Shown here one piece after another: positions 46,990 through 58,233 of a stretch of DNA of 64,000 nucleotides. This DNA comes from Bettongia penicillata ogilbyi. Taxonomy: Eukaryota > Chordata > Mammalia > Diprotodontia > Potoroidae. A model generated the notes under the pieces. That model was given only the letters and a program-made list of their open reading frames with translations, was not told where the DNA came from and did not search any database. Position numbers and translations under genes: made by a program. The DNA is taken from the NCBI GenBank assembly GCA_023548195.1, contig JAJHZJ010000252.1, positions 6,333,184 through 6,397,183 on the forward strand, in the 5' to 3' direction. Each line of letters begins with the position of its first letter. The stretch's first letter is position 1.

Positions 46990-48915
46990 TGTAATTTTAA
47001 GTTCTTTAAGTTCTTAGGTAAATTATTACCTAACAGAACATTAATAGATAGAAAAACAAAAATCGTATTATCAATAGATGTAGCCAAAAGCCTTTGGCAA
47101 AATATAGCACCTATTTCTGTTTAAAATACCATCAAAAATATGGGATTAAATTGACCTTTTTTTTTTTTTTAAAAAGGATGATAAGTAGTAACTATTTAAA
47201 ACCAAGAGCTAGAATTTTTTAAAAAGGGGGATAAACTAGATTTATTTCCAGTAAAATCAGGGATAAAGAAAAAGTGTCCATAATCTTCATTTTTTTAAAT
47301 AATGCTAGAATTGCTAGCTATTATAAAAAAGATAAGAAGTAATCAAATAAAAATCATTGTCAAGATGGAAATGAAATTATTCCTTTTTGTATATTGTATA
47401 ATTTACTTATAGAATCATAGTGCTCTTGAGTCCCAAAGCCTATTGGTGTGGGACTCTTTCCTCATGGGTTGAGATCAGTTCCCTGTGCCTGTGCGAGAGC
47501 AAGAAGGAATTGACAAGAGTGGGAAATAGAAGAGCCCTTCAGTCTTTTCAAGTCTTCAGATCTCTTTCTATTTCTCCGGTCTGCTCAGGTGCTTCTTGCT
47601 TTCAGTTTTGAGAGAGAAGATGGAAGATGCGAATCCCCCTTGAGGGTTCTGAAGGAAAAGATTCTGGGAAGAAGCCAATGCAAGAGGAGCCACCAATCTC
47701 CATCATATACCTGTTCCTATCTTGCTAAATGAGAAACTTTAGGAGTTTCCCTTTGGGAAAAATCTGAGATTCTCCCAGTTGAGCTGTTACCTTATTCCTA
47801 GTATGGAAGTGCCTTCCTTTTGTATTATCTGGCATATATTTTTATTTGTATATTTTATCTGATTTCAATCTGATTTCATCTGTTTGGCTATCAAATTGGA
47901 TAAATGTATTTATTTGCTAATTGATATGCATGTTCATTGTAGAACTGAATGGTGAAGATGAAATTGAACTTTGGATGTAAAACTTCTTCCCTCCATCAAT
48001 GAAGCAGTGATCAGAAGTTAGAACCTGAAAACCACATCTCCTAGACTATTAATATTTAAGGCAAAAGACAAATGTAATTCTAGTCAAGTACTCCCTGTCT
48101 CTGAGGAGAGCAAAGTAACTTAAGGTTTTGGTCCCAACTTGCTGCCTACTATACTGGCAGGACTTAAAGTTTCCCTTAGAAAACAATGGGAGAAGAGGAG
48201 ACTAGAAATTTTTATACTGCTTCCTTTTAATCCACAGAATAATACCCCATTTTACATGTGGGAGAAAGCCTCCTGTATTCTAGTAAGTCAATTAAAATTA
48301 ATATAAATATTATCTTAGATAACTTGCAAGACATAAAATAAATCCATGTAAAACATCAGAATTTCTGTTTATTAATAACAAGATATGATAAGCACAGGTT
48401 GAAAAAATATATTTAAAATAACTGCAAATTATATAAAATATTTTAGATCTAATTACCAAGACATGTATAGAAACTAAATAAGTACTATTACAGAATACTC
48501 TTTACAGAAGTACAGACATAAGTAACTTGAAGAAATATTAATTGGTTATGAGTAGACCAAGACAATATAACTACCAAAAAAGCAGTTTTAGTGCTGATAA
48601 AATAATGAAATTCCTATGGAGGAACAAAAGATCAAGATTCTAAAGGGAAATAATGAAAACAGTGAGAAGGAAGAATGCCTAATAGTAACATCTCAAACTA
48701 TACAATAAAGTAGTAATTATTTGAATGATTTGATATTGGCTAAAAAATAGGTCAGCCCGTGGAACAGATTAAGTACACGGCAGATTGAAAAATGTTAACT
48801 TATTTGTCTAATAATCCTAAAGATTCCAGTTACTCTTTTAAGGACTCATTATTTGACAAAATCATCTAGGAAAACTGGAAAGTAATCTTAAAGGAATTAG
48901 GTTTAAACTAGCAGG
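46990..48915 (+). mobile_element. Old sense-strand L1 ORF2 fragment, split
   Basis: Left part 47,030-47,400 corresponds to the RT region of L1 ('attatcaatagatgtagcca' for the SIDAEKAFD box, then 'gataaactagatttatttcc'). Right part 48,290-48,915 corresponds to sequence downstream of the RT ('aaaataaatccatgtaaaac', 'aactatacaataaagtagta'). The intervening 47,405-48,235 is not L1-like and is presumably an insertion of unknown type. Frames are broken. Confidence 0.65.
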
Positions 48916-48924
48916 TCACATCAT

Positions 48925-49000
48925 ATACCATGATTGTATTCATCCTTTGTTGCCAAAGAAGACCATGCCATCAGAGAACTGATGACAAAAACATACCAGA
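48925..49000 (-). repeat. RTE-dependent SINE fragment, inverse
   Basis: The reverse complement reads 'ctctgatggcatggtcttct' then 'ttggcaacaaaggatgaata', the 3' end of the SINE family seen complete at 17,140-17,655. Confidence 0.6.
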
Positions 49001-49019
49001 TAAAGTCCAAGTAGATAAC

Positions 49020-49195
49020 ATGACCCTCTCTCTTGCTTGGAAATCTCCTGGTCTCCACTCTCATAGTTCAAACTATTGGCCTATTGGACATCTTGGATTG
49101 TATGTGCTATAGACATCTTAAACTCAGCACGTCCAAAGCAGAACTCATTATGTCTCTCTCTCTCCCCCTTGCCCCCAGGGAAAATCTCCCTTTTT
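49020..49195 (+). mobile_element. L2 fragment
   Basis: The translation contains 'YRHLKLSTSKAELIMSL', a standard L2 block. Confidence 0.6.
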
Positions 49196-49344
49196 CAAAA
49201 CTTCCATATTACTTCTGTCTGAGGAATTAACACAGATCAACTGACAGAGCACCAGCATCACAAACATTCTTTCTGTTAGACCTCTCCATGAGGCCTAGCC
49301 TGCTCAAGGTTGCTTCTCTCTCTGTTCTGCTTCTCTTTGCTCTG

Positions 49345-49375
49345 GCTCTCTAACTCTCTCTCTCTCTCTCTCTCC

Positions 49376-49406
<31 letters not shown>

Positions 49407-49408
49407 CA
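49345..49408. repeat. (CT)n microsatellite
   Basis: About 60 bp of CT repeats with one ccccctccc interruption. Confidence 0.9.
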
Positions 49409-49605
49409 AACAATACAATATATAAACTGTTTCTAATCAAAGATTCTTGATTGATTCATTTATTTATTGGCTAAAACTTAACCCAGAAAAATAGCAAAAT
49501 ATCCTACTTTGCTTGCCATTATAATATTTTTTTTATATTAAAATAATTTTTATTTATTTTTTTTTTAATGTTTTACAATCATTTCCTTAAAGTTAAGATT
49601 TTATT

Positions 49606-49645
49606 CCCCCCCCACCCTTCCCCCAATACCCCCCTCCCTCCCCAT
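49606..49645 (-). other. G-rich tract in the L1 3' UTR
   Basis: On the element's sense strand, several runs of three to eight G within 40 nt, capable in principle of forming a G-quadruplex. A conserved feature of L1 3' UTRs. Confidence 0.7.
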
Positions 49646-49931
49646 GACAGCATACAATTCTGTTTAGGTTCTACATATACTTTCCTATTGAGCACATTTT
49701 CGCTATATTCATGCTATGTAGTCGAACTAAAATAAATGGAAGAAATCATATAACAAATCAACATATAATACACTGAACCCCACCCACATACAAACATGAT
49801 CTGCTACATTCTGCAAGTGACTTCCACATTTCTTTCTCTGAGTGTGGAAGGCATTTTGCCTTAGAAGACCGACATTAGGATTTTTTTTTTTTTTTCTCAG
49901 TAAGTTCTTGTATTATTACAAAGTTCCAAGT

Positions 49932-52900
49932 CTACCAGAAAAAACTCTCGCACACTGTGGTCGTTGCTGTGCACAAAGTTCTCCTGGTTCTGCTCCTTTC
50001 GCTCAGCATCAGATCATATAAGTCCTTCCAGGCCTCCCTGAAGTCTTCTTGTTCATCATTTCTTATGGCACAATAGTACTCCATTACATTCATATACCAT
50101 AATTTATTCAGCCATTCCCCAATTGATGGGCATCCCCTTGACTTCCAGTTTTTGGCTACCACAAAGAGTGCTGCTATAAATATTTTTGTACATGTGGGAC
50201 CCTTTCCCGATTTTATAATCTCTTGGGGATACAATCCTAGTAGCGATATTTCTGGGTCAAAGGGTATGCACATTTTTGTAGCCCTTTGGGCATAGTTCCA
50301 AACCGTTCTCCAGAAGGGTTGGATGATCTCACAGCTCCACCAACAATGAATTAGTGTTCCAACTCTCCCACATCCTCTCCAGCATTTATCATTTTCTTGT
50401 TCTGTCATGTTTGCCAATCTTACAGGTGTGATGTGGTACCTCAGAGTTGTTTTGATTTGCATCTCTCTAATCAATAGTGATTTAGAGCACTTTTTCATAT
50501 GATTATAGATATTTTTGATTTCTTCCCCTGAAAATTGCTTGTTCATATCCTTTGACCATTTATCAATTGGGGAATGACTTGGATGTTTATATATTTGAGT
50601 CAGTTCTCTATATATTCTAGAAATGAGGCCTTTATCCCCGAGCTTAGCTGTAAAAATTTTTTCCCAATTTACTACATCCCTCCGAATTTTGGTTGCATTG
50701 GGTTTGGTTGTGCAAAAACTTTTCAGTTTAAAGTAATTAAAATTATCCATCTTGCATTTCAAAATGCTTTCTATTGTTTCTTTAGAAAAAAATTCTTCCC
50801 CTCTCCATAAGTCTGATAAATACACTATACCTTGCTTCTCCAGTTTATTCATGGTATCAATCTTTATACCTAAGTCATGTACCCATTTGGACTTTATTCT
50901 TGTGTACGGTGTCAGGCATGGGTCTATGCCTAATTTCCGCCACACAGTTAACCAGTTTTCCCAGCAATTTTTGTCGAACAGTGAGTTCTTATCCCAGAAG
51001 CTGGGATCTTTGGGTTTGTCAAACAGGAGGTTGCTATATTCCTTGCCAACTATGTCTTGAGTGCCAAGCATATTCCATTTGTCTACCCCTCTGTTTCTTA
51101 ACCAATACCAAGTGGTTTTGATAATTGCTGCTTTATAATACAATTTGAGGTCTGGTAGCGCTAGGCCACCTTCCCAAGCATTTCTTTTCATTAGTCCCTT
51201 TGATATTCTGGACCTTTTGCTTTTCCAAATGAATTTTGATATTATTTTATCCAGCTCTAGAAAATAATTATCTGATAGTTTAATTGGTATGGCACTAAAT
51301 AAGTAGATTAATTTAGGTAAAATTGTCATTTTTATTATATTAGCTCGGCCTACCCATGAACAACTGATGTTTTTCCACTTACTTAAATCTGACTTTATTT
51401 GTGCAAAAAGTGTCTTGTAATTGTGTTCATATAATCCCTGGGTTTGTTTTGGCAGGTAAACTCCTAAATATTTTATAGTGTCTACTCTAGCTTTAAATGG
51501 GATTTCTCTTTCTATCTCTTGGAGTTGGACTTTGTTGCTAATATATAGGAATGCAGAAGATTTGTGTGGGTTTATTTTGTAACCTGCAACTTTGCCAAAG
51601 TTGTTTATTATTTCAAGTAGCTTTTTACTTGAATCTCTGGGATTCTCTAAATATATCATCATATCATCTGCAAAGAGTGATAACTTAGTTTCTTCTTTGG
51701 CTATTTTTCTTCCTTCAATTTCTTTATCTTGTCTAATTGCTACCGCTAACATTTCTAGTACCATATTGAATAATAATGGTGATAATGGGCATCCTTGTTT
51801 CACCCCTGACCTTATTGGAAATGCCTCTAGCTTATCTCCATTGCATATAATGCTTGCTGAAGGTTTTAGGTAGATACTGCTTATTATTTTATGGAAGGTT
51901 CCCTTTATTCCTATGTTCTCCAGTGTTTTTAATAGGAATGGGTGTTGTATTTTGTCAAAAGCTTTCTCTGCATCAATTGAGATAATCATGTGGTTTTTGT
52001 TGGTTTTCTTGTTGATATGATTGATAATGCTAATAGTTTTCCTAATATTGAACCAGCCCTGCATTCCTGGTATGAAACCTACCTGATCATAATGTATTAT
52101 TCTCTTGATAAGATGCTGTATTCGTTTTGCTAAAATCTTGTTGAAAATTTTTGCATCTATATTCATTAGAGAAATTGGTCTGTAATTTTCTTTTTCTGTT
52201 TTATCTCTTCCTGGCTTGGGTATCAAAACCATATTTGTATCATAGAAAGAATTTGGGAGTACTCCTTCTTCCCCAATTTTCCCAAATAGTCTATATAGTA
52301 TTGGAATTAACTGTTCTTTAAAGGTTTGATAGAATTCACTTGTGAATCCATCTGGTCCTGGAGATTTTTTCCTAGGGAGTTCATTGATGGCTTGTTCAAT
52401 TTCTTTTTCTGAGATGGGGTTGTTTAAGTATTCTATTTCCTCTTCTGTTAATCTGGGCAATTTGTATTTTTTAAAATATTCATCCATCTCATTTAGATTA
52501 TCGAATTTGTGGGCATAAAGTTGGGCAAAATAATTTCTAATTATTGTTTTAATTTCCTCCTCATTGGAGGTGAGTTCACCCCTTTCATTTTTAATATTAG
52601 TAATATGATTTTCTTCTTTCTTTTTTTTAATCAAATTGACCAAAGGTTTATCAATTTTATTAGTTTTTTCATAAAACCAACTATTGGTTTTATTTATTAA
52701 TTCAATAGTTTTCTTAATTTCAATTTTATTAATCTCTCCTTTGGTTTTCAGTATTTCTAATTTGGTATTTTCTTGGGGATTTTCAATTTGTTCTTTTTCT
52801 AGCTTTTTCAGCTGCATACCCAAGTCATTGATCTCCTCTTTCTCTATTTTATTTATATAGGCATTCAAAGATATAAAACTTCCCCTAAGAACTGCTTTTG

Positions 52901-53768
52901 CAGTATCCCATAAGATTTGGTAGGTTGTCTCATTATTGTCATTCTCTTGAATAAAGTTGTTAATTGTTTCTATGATTTCTTCTTTAACCCATTCCTTCTT
53001 TAGGATTAAATTATTTAGTTTCCAACTGATTTTTGCTTTATCTTTCCATGGCCTTTTATTACATATAATTTTTATTGCATTATGATCTGAGAAGGATGCA
53101 CCGATTATCTCTGCCTTTCTGCACTGGATTTTGAGATTTTTATGTCCTAGTACATGGTCAATTTTTGTAAATGTTCCATGTACTGCTGAGAAAAAGGTAT
53201 ATTCCTTTCTGTTCCCATTCAATTTTCTCCAAAGATCTATCATATCTACCTTATCTAGAGTTCTATTTACCTCCTTAACCTCTTTCTTGTTTATTTTGAG
53301 GTTAGATTTATCAAGTTCAGAAAGAGGGAGGTTGAGGTCCCCCACTAGTATAGTTTTGCTGTCAATTTCTTCCTTCAACTCCCTCAATCTCTCCTCTAAG
53401 AATCTGGATGCTATACCACTTGGAGCATACATGTTTAGTAATGATATTGCTTCATTGTCTATGGTGCCTTTTAGCAGGATATAGTTTCCATCCTTATCCC
53501 TTTTGATTAGATCTATTTCTGCTTTTGCTTTGTCTGAGATTAGGATTGCTACTCCTGCCTTTCTTACATCAGCTGAAGCACAATATATTCTGCTCCATCC
53601 TTTAACCTTTATCCTATGTGTATCCCCCCGTTTCAAATGTGTTTCTTGTAAGCAGCATATTGTTGGATTATGGCTTTTAATCCATTCTGCTATCCGTCTC
53701 CGTTTTATGGGAGAATTCATTCCATTCACATTCACAGTTATGATTACAATCTGTGTATTTCCCTCCAT
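49932..53768 (-). CDS. L1 ORF2 protein: endonuclease and reverse transcriptase, intact
   Basis: Nicks target DNA and reverse-transcribes L1 RNA at the nick. I chose the ATG at 53,768 ([10 protein letters not shown]...), giving 1,278 aa, because it places the catalytic residues at the positions usual for mammalian ORF2p; the frame is open 18 codons further up to 53,822 (1,296 aa). Endonuclease domain, residues 1-240: N15, E42, D144/N146 (GDLN), D204 (IDHVLG), D229/H230 (SDHN). Reverse transcriptase, about 470-780: D599 (SIDAEKAFD) and D701/D702 (FADD), with the [10 protein letters not shown] block before it. C-terminal Cys motif C-x3-C-x7-H-x4-C near residue 1,130. All key residues are present and there is no stop or frameshift. 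Confidence 0.95.
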   Translation of the reverse strand: MEGNTQIVIITVNVNGMNSPIKRRRIAEWIKSHNPTICCLQETHLKRGDTHRIKVKGWSRIYCASADVRKAGVAILISDKAKAEIDLIKRDKDGNYILLKGTIDNEAISLLNMYAPSGIASRFLEERLRELKEEIDSKTILVGDLNLPLSELDKSNLKINKKEVKEVNRTLDKVDMIDLWRKLNGNRKEYTFFSAVHGTFTKIDHVLGHKNLKIQCRKAEIIGASFSDHNAIKIICNKRPWKDKAKISWKLNNLILKKEWVKEEIIETINNFIQENDNNETTYQILWDTAKAVLRGSFISLNAYINKIEKEEINDLGMQLKKLEKEQIENPQENTKLEILKTKGEINKIEIKKTIELINKTNSWFYEKTNKIDKPLVNLIKKKKEENHITNIKNERGELTSNEEEIKTIIRNYFAQLYAHKFDNLNEMDEYFKKYKLPRLTEEEIEYLNNPISEKEIEQAINELPRKKSPGPDGFTSEFYQTFKEQLIPILYRLFGKIGEEGVLPNSFYDTNMVLIPKPGRDKTEKENYRPISLMNIDAKIFNKILAKRIQHLIKRIIHYDQVGFIPGMQGWFNIRKTISIINHINKKTNKNHMIISIDAEKAFDKIQHPFLLKTLENIGIKGTFHKIISSIYLKPSASIICNGDKLEAFPIRSGVKQGCPLSPLLFNMVLEMLAVAIRQDKEIEGRKIAKEETKLSLFADDMMIYLENPRDSSKKLLEIINNFGKVAGYKINPHKSSAFLYISNKVQLQEIEREIPFKARVDTIKYLGVYLPKQTQGLYEHNYKTLFAQIKSDLSKWKNISCSWVGRANIIKMTILPKLIYLFSAIPIKLSDNYFLELDKIISKFIWKSKRSRISKGLMKRNAWEGGLALPDLKLYYKAAIIKTTWYWLRNRGVDKWNMLGTQDIVGKEYSNLLFDKPKDPSFWDKNSLFDKNCWENWLTVWRKLGIDPCLTPYTRIKSKWVHDLGIKIDTMNKLEKQGIVYLSDLWRGEEFFSKETIESILKCKMDNFNYFKLKSFCTTKPNATKIRRDVVNWEKIFTAKLGDKGLISRIYRELTQIYKHPSHSPIDKWSKDMNKQFSGEEIKNIYNHMKKCSKSLLIREMQIKTTLRYHITPVRLANMTEQENDKCWRGCGRVGTLIHCWWSCEIIQPFWRTVWNYAQRATKMCIPFDPEISLLGLYPQEIIKSGKGPTCTKIFIAALFVVAKNWKSRGCPSIGEWLNKLWYMNVMEYYCAIRNDEQEDFREAWKDLYDLMLSERSRTRRTLCTATTTVCESFFW

Positions 53769-54347
53769 CTTCTTTCCCACCATTTGTGCTTTTAGCTCTG
53801 CTGTCTCCCTTCCCCTCCTCACTAGTATTTACTTTTCACCACCTCCTCTTGCCGCCTTCCCCTCTTTCTTTTAGCCCCCCTCCCTTTTACTCCCCTTTAC
53901 TCTTATTGCTTCTTCCCTCCCTTTTGCCTCCCTCCCCTTTCTTCCCTCTTCCCCTCCCACTGCTTATAGAGCTAGTTAGGATTTTCTACTTAAGTTTATT
54001 GATCCGTCCTTTAAACAAATCCGATGAGAGTACCTCTCACACAATGCTCATCTCCCTCCCCTCTTTCCCTCTACTATGATTTTGTACTTCTTCTTGTGAT
54101 ATAATTTGCCATTTCCTGCTTCCTCCTTTTCACACCTCCTATTACACTCCCTTCTCATACTTAAATCACATTTTTTATCATGATATCATTTACTTTATAT
54201 CCGTTCCCCCTATGCTTATCCCTTTTATATTTCTTAATAGACGCACAGTTCTTGAGATAAACAGATATCATCTTCCCTTATAGGGAGGTGAACAACTTGC
54301 CCTCATTGAGTAGCAAGTTGTTCCCCCCACCCCCACTGTTTACCTTT
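53769..54347 (-). other. L1 inter-ORF spacer (579 nt), purine-rich on the sense strand
   Basis: Separates ORF1 from ORF2; on the plus strand it is strikingly pyrimidine-rich (53,830-53,970). Far longer than the 63-nt spacer of human L1. It contains stops in all sense frames, so ORF2 needs its own initiation. Confidence 0.8.
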
Positions 54348-55433
54348 TTATGATTCTCTTGCGACCTGCATTTGAAGATTGAATTGTCTATTAAGTTCTG
54401 GTGTTTTGGTCAGGAAACTCTGGAAATCCCTTACTTCGTTGAATGACTTTCTCCTTGCCTGAAATGTTATGCTGAACTTTGCTGGGTAGTTGATCCTTGG
54501 TTGCAGTCCCAGCTCTTTTGCCTTACGGAATATTGGGTTCCAATTCTTTCGATCTTTTACTGTAGAAGCTGCAAGGTCCTGTGTAATCCTGATTGTATCT
54601 CCTTGATATTTAAATTGTTTCTTTCTGGCTGCTTGTAATATTTTCTCCTTCACTTGATAGCTCTGGAATTTGGCAACTATATTTCTTGGGGTTTTGAGTT
54701 TGGGGTCCCTTTCAGGAGGGGAATGGTGGATTCTTTTGATGACTATTTTGCCCTCTGAATCTAGTACTTCTGGGCAGTTTTCCTTGATGATTTCCTGGAA
54801 GATATTGTCCAGGCTTTTTTCTCCATCCTGGGTTTCTGGCAGGCCAATAATTCTTAAGTTTTCCCTTCTGGATCTATTTTCCAGGTCAGTTGTTTTTCCA
54901 ATTAGATATTTTACATTTTCTTCTATCTTTTCATTCTTTAGATTTTGTTTGACTGATTCTTGCTGTCTCATTGAGTCGTTAGTTTCTACTTGCCCAATTC
55001 TAATCTTCATCACATTGTTTTCTTCTGTTAACTTTTGTATCTCTTTTTCCATCTGCCCAATTTTTCCTTTTAATAAGCTATTTTCTCCATTTAATTTTTG
55101 TACTTCCTTTTCCATTTGGCCTTTCAGGAATTTATTTTCTCCAGTTAATTTTTGAACTTCTTTTTCCATTTGTTCAATTTTCCTTTTCAGGGAAATGTTC
55201 TCATCAGTGAATTCTTTCTTAATAATTTTAAAATCATTGGCCAGTTTATCTTCTATTTCCTTCTTCAGCTGTTCCAGGAGAGCTGCTTGTACTTGCGAGT
55301 AGTTCATAGTCCCTTCTGAAGTTTCAGATGGAAGTACAGTCTCAGCTGTGACCTCTTTGGGGCTTGTGTCTTGGTCCTTATCCCCATAGAAAGATTCTAT
55401 GGTTCTTTCGGCCCTCTTCTTTTTCCTATTCAT
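54348..55433 (-). CDS. L1 ORF1 protein, RNA-binding chaperone, intact
   Basis: 361 aa; forms trimers that coat L1 RNA in the cytoplasm and chaperone it for target-primed reverse transcription. It starts MNRKKKRAERTIESFYGD. Residues about 45-160 form a coiled coil with near-identical 21-residue units (MEKEVQKLNGENSLLKGKIG and relatives); one unit is three residues short. An RRM-like domain follows from about 190 (NLRIIGLPETQDGEKSL) and the C-terminal domain from about 250 (PRNIVAKFQS, ILQAARKKQFKYQG, RINYPAKFSI, ARRKSF). No stops. Somewhat longer than the 338 aa of human ORF1p, mainly through the coiled-coil repeats. Confidence 0.93.
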   Translation of the reverse strand: MNRKKKRAERTIESFYGDKDQDTSPKEVTAETVLPSETSEGTMNYSQVQAALLEQLKKEIEDKLANDFKIIKKEFTDENISLKRKIEQMEKEVQKLTGENKFLKGQMEKEVQKLNGENSLLKGKIGQMEKEIQKLTEENNVMKIRIGQVETNDSMRQQESVKQNLKNEKIEENVKYLIGKTTDLENRSRRENLRIIGLPETQDGEKSLDNIFQEIIKENCPEVLDSEGKIVIKRIHHSPPERDPKLKTPRNIVAKFQSYQVKEKILQAARKKQFKYQGDTIRITQDLAASTVKDRKNWNPIFRKAKELGLQPRINYPAKFSITFQARRKSFNEVRDFQSFLTKTPELNRQFNLQMQVARES

Positions 55434-56390
55434 GATTTTGATTGAGTGTTGTGGCTTCTGGTTCTTTCAGTCAGAAGCTGGAGAACTTTTTGCTGAGCTG
55501 ATGTGTGAAAAAGCTAAAAGCAGGTATTTGTTTGGTGTTTCCCTGATCAGCCCTGGGTTTAGCTTGTTAAGTGTGGGGGAGGGGTGCTCTGGTCCCAGGA
55601 GATTTCCTTAGCTAAATTGAGGCAAAGGCAAGCTCAGGGGCTGGTAATCCCAGCTGCCCTATTGTCTTTCTGATTCCCCTGGACAGCTGAGGCACGCCTA
55701 GATGCTAATGCGTGTTCCCAACCCTCCTGGGGCTCCTCTCCTGGTGCTGACGCTTGCCTGGGTCCTAGTGCGAATTTTCCCTGCCCTGGGTCCTCTGTCC
55801 TACCGGTTTGCCTCTGCCACCGTATGAGGAATCCCCCTTAGCTATTTTCCTCGTCTCAGGTGTTATGAGACTATTGGTCTCCTTCTTCTAATTCTACTGA
55901 TCTGGGACTTTTCTGGGAAGATATTTTATGGTTCTTTCACGGTCATCAAGGGGGAAGGAGAGAGCATTAGCTGATTACACCGCCATCCTGGCTCCCGGAA
56001 GTTCAAGTAAGTGACTCACCGGAGTTTGATCTTCGGGCTGAAGGTCCCAGGAGCTGCTGCGCTGATCTCCGGCGCTCCGAGGCTCTCACTGACTCGGTTG
56101 GGCTTGTCTCCCGCCCCGGGCGCAGCTCCTCTGGTTCCGCCCACCACTCAGGTTTCTCGGATCTCCTCCGCTCCTCTGCGCTGTGCGCTGTGGGCTCACC
56201 CCCGCGGATCAGATCCTTCCCGTGGACCTTCCAGTCCCACCTGAGCTCCGAATCTGTCACCGTCTGTCTCCCACTCGATTCCACACCTCCAAAATTTGGT
56301 CAGATTCTCCTTTCAGAGGTACCTGGAGAAATTTGTCTCAGAGCTCAGGTGAGTAGCTGCTCTCACTCCTCCATCTTGGCTCTGCCCCCC
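55434..56390 (-). promoter_or_regulatory. L1 5' UTR / internal promoter
   Basis: 957 nt upstream of ORF1, GC-rich with clustered CpG near the 5' end (about 55,980-56,240). The sense strand begins with a G-run and then CAGAGCCAAGATGGAGG; the CAAGATGG sits within the first 20 nt, like the YY1-type site that positions transcription of human L1. The HAL1 at 29,434 starts with the same block. No monomer repeats seen. Promoter function is inferred from position. Confidence 0.7.
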
Positions 56391-56654
56391 ATTATAATAT
56401 TTTTTAAAAAAGATTAAAGAAAGAGCAAAAGGAGTTACACATGTGAAAATACAGCATCTGTTAAAAATATTTTCAAATGTTCAGAAATGAAGGGAAAGCA
56501 CATCAGTTAGGGGATGATGATGACCTCCAATCATTCATATCAAATGAGGCACATACCACGGAGATGTATACTAGCAAAGGTTTTTTTTTTTTAAATCATG
56601 GTCACAGAGGAGATTCAATGCAGAATTCAAGGTGAAGATTGATTCTTTGCATCT

Positions 56655-56800
56655 CTGATTATGCCTCTAAATCTCAGTTTCTTTACTTGTAAAATGAGAT
56701 GAAGATTTGCTGTATTTACCTCTTAGGGTTACTGTGAAGAAACTTCTTTGTAAACATCAAGGTGCTACTTAAATGAAAAATGCTATTAATATAATTAAAA
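56655..56800 (+). repeat. MIR/marsupial SINE fragment
   Basis: 'tttctttacttgtaaaatga' then 'tcttagggttactgtgaaga' and 'aatgctattaatataat', the 3' order of marsupial SINEs. Confidence 0.6.
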
Positions 56801-57009
56801 CTTTGTAACTCTGGGAAGTTCCTGCTTTTTTAGTATTAGAGGATGAGAATATCAATGATTGATAAAATTTGCAGAGTGTGGAGGGTCATCCCAATCCAGA
56901 TACATATTTTTCTTTCTTCTCATTTCTCCCTCTCTGTGGTAAGTGAAAAATATCTTTGAAAAATGGGAGAAATTTTGTCAGTGAATATAGTTTATAGGTG
57001 TTAGTTTTA

Positions 57010-57390
57010 TTTCAAGTCAATAAATATTTATTAAGCACCCACTGGGGCACTAGGCAGCACAGTAGATAGAATGCCAGGCCTGAAGTTAAGAAGACTCATC
57101 TTTCTGAATTCAAATACAGCCTCAGATATTTACTAGCTGTGTGACCCTGGGCAAGTCACTTATTCCTGCTTGCCTCCATTTCCTCATCTGTAAAATGAGC
57201 TAGACCAAGGATATAACAAATCAGTCCAGTACCTTTGCCAAGAAAACCCCAAATGGGGTGATGAAGAGTTGGACACAACCGAAACCACCTGACAACAACA
57301 ATGCACTAAACACTGGATATACAAATAAGAAAAAGAAAGCTAGTATTTGCCCTCAGGGAGTTTATAATCTGATGGGGGAGGACAATGAAA
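57010..57390 (+). repeat. Old repeat split by a SINE
   Basis: 'aataaatatttattaagcac' at 57,018 continues after the SINE as 'cactaaacactggatatac' and 'cctcagggagtttataatct'. The family blocks are the same as at 13,055-13,200. Confidence 0.6.
57046..57300 (+). mobile_element. Full-length marsupial tRNA-type SINE
   Basis: Begins 'cactaggcagcacagtagat', continues 'actagctgtgtgaccctggg', 'caagtcacttattcctgc' and 'catctgtaaaatgagctaga', and ends 'gaagagttggacacaaccga' and 'aaccacctgacaacaacaat'. Better preserved than the copy at 25,935, so probably younger. Confidence 0.88.
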
Positions 57391-57852
57391 TGAAAACTGA
57401 GAAGAGGAGGGGAACTCTATGGGTTACCTGGTGTGGGGGTCTCTTGTTCTGTGTATTTCATGTCATGCAGAACTGTAGATGGAAAGTTCAGAGTATTTAT
57501 ACGTTGTTTTTCATTGTTAAGAGCTTCTTCACAACACTCTGGGAAATTAAAGAAAATGCACCTTTCATAATTTTATAGTTGACTTCATCTCTTGGCTAGG
57601 ATAATTTCTTTTAAACTTTTGTGAATAAATTCAGATTTGATTTTTTTATTCCTTTGAAATTTCTATTGCCAGGTCTAAATCCAAGTAACCTGATGGCTGC
57701 ATCATCAGAGTTTTATGCAGGGAGGATACAATGTATTATTTCCTCAGCACTTTTTCCCTATAAACATTGATATCTTGCTTTAAAACTAATTTAAAATTTC
57801 ATGATATGGTATGAGACAAAAATGCATTGATGCCACATTTTCATATATTTAG

Positions 57853-58005
57853 GACCATTTTCACAAAAGTTCCGAGATACAATTATGTGGATCCTATATT
57901 TGCATATACTAAAGAGGAAGAAATACAAATACAAGAAAATAAAGACCACTTTAATAACTTCACCCTGAAATTGGCAAAGCGTAGAATGCAGAGAAAGTCA
58001 GCAAG
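57853..58005 (+). CDS. CFAP47: CFAP47-like, window exon 10
   Basis: 153 nt; acceptor atatttag, donor gtaaag. Completes arginine, then reads TIFTKVPRYNYVDPIFAYT, KEEEIQIQENKDHFNNFTL and LAKRRMQRKSA. The aromatic VPRYNYVDP...FAYT motif followed by a charged, basic helix is characteristic of CFAP47 and not of a standard ASH module. Ends AG in phase 2. Confidence 0.9.
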
Positions 58006-58233
58006 GTAAAGTACGCTTCCTAAAATAACAGGGGAAAACTAGTAAGTTTAAAGAGTCAGAAGTTCTTATTTTATTAATTATTCTCCCTCCCCGTTAATTT
58101 CAATGCACATTTAAAAATATTGAAACAGAAGAATTATGTTGATTCTTTACTAAATAATTTTTTTAGTTAATTTCAAAATAAACATATTTAAAACTATACT
58201 CTCTAACATTTTTGGCATTTATTTTTTTAACAG

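Larger units (their letters stand above)
49533..56390 (-). mobile_element. Full-length L1 retrotransposon with both ORFs intact
   Basis: 6,858 bp on the minus strand: 5' UTR (55,434-56,390), ORF1 (54,348-55,433), spacer (53,769-54,347), ORF2 (49,932-53,768) and 3' UTR with antisense A-rich tail (49,533-49,931). The 3' UTR includes a G-rich tract (plus strand C-runs at 49,606-49,645), as in other mammalian L1s. A perfect target-site duplication attataatattttt plus one T is at 49,518-49,532 and 56,391-56,405; it may extend two more bases (cc). It ends TTTTT/AAAAAA, the preferred nick site of the L1 endonuclease. Perfect duplication, open frames and full length mark a recent insertion. It lies antisense to CFAP47 transcription. 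Confidence 0.95.
44741..57852 (+). other. Intron 9 (13.1 kb), largest in the window
   Basis: About half its length is the full-length antisense L1. The rest is a Tigger fossil with an LTR-like insertion, an old sense L1, L2 and SINE pieces. Phase 2 on both sides (AG + G = arginine) with no missing codons needed. 47,405-48,235, 49,240-49,345, 56,406-56,650 and 57,390-57,852 are unclassified. Confidence 0.75.

Noticed and set aside
53503..54079. Plus-strand open frames opposite the L1 ORF2 start and spacer
   Set aside because: They are the complement of the L1; the pyrimidine-rich strand has few stops by composition.
54670..55155. 161-codon plus-strand open frame opposite ORF1
   Set aside because: Shadow of the lysine/glutamate-rich coiled coil of ORF1 on the other strand.
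55980..56260. CpG-rich block that could be a host gene promoter
   Set aside because: It lies inside the 5' UTR of the full-length L1 and is explained by that element.
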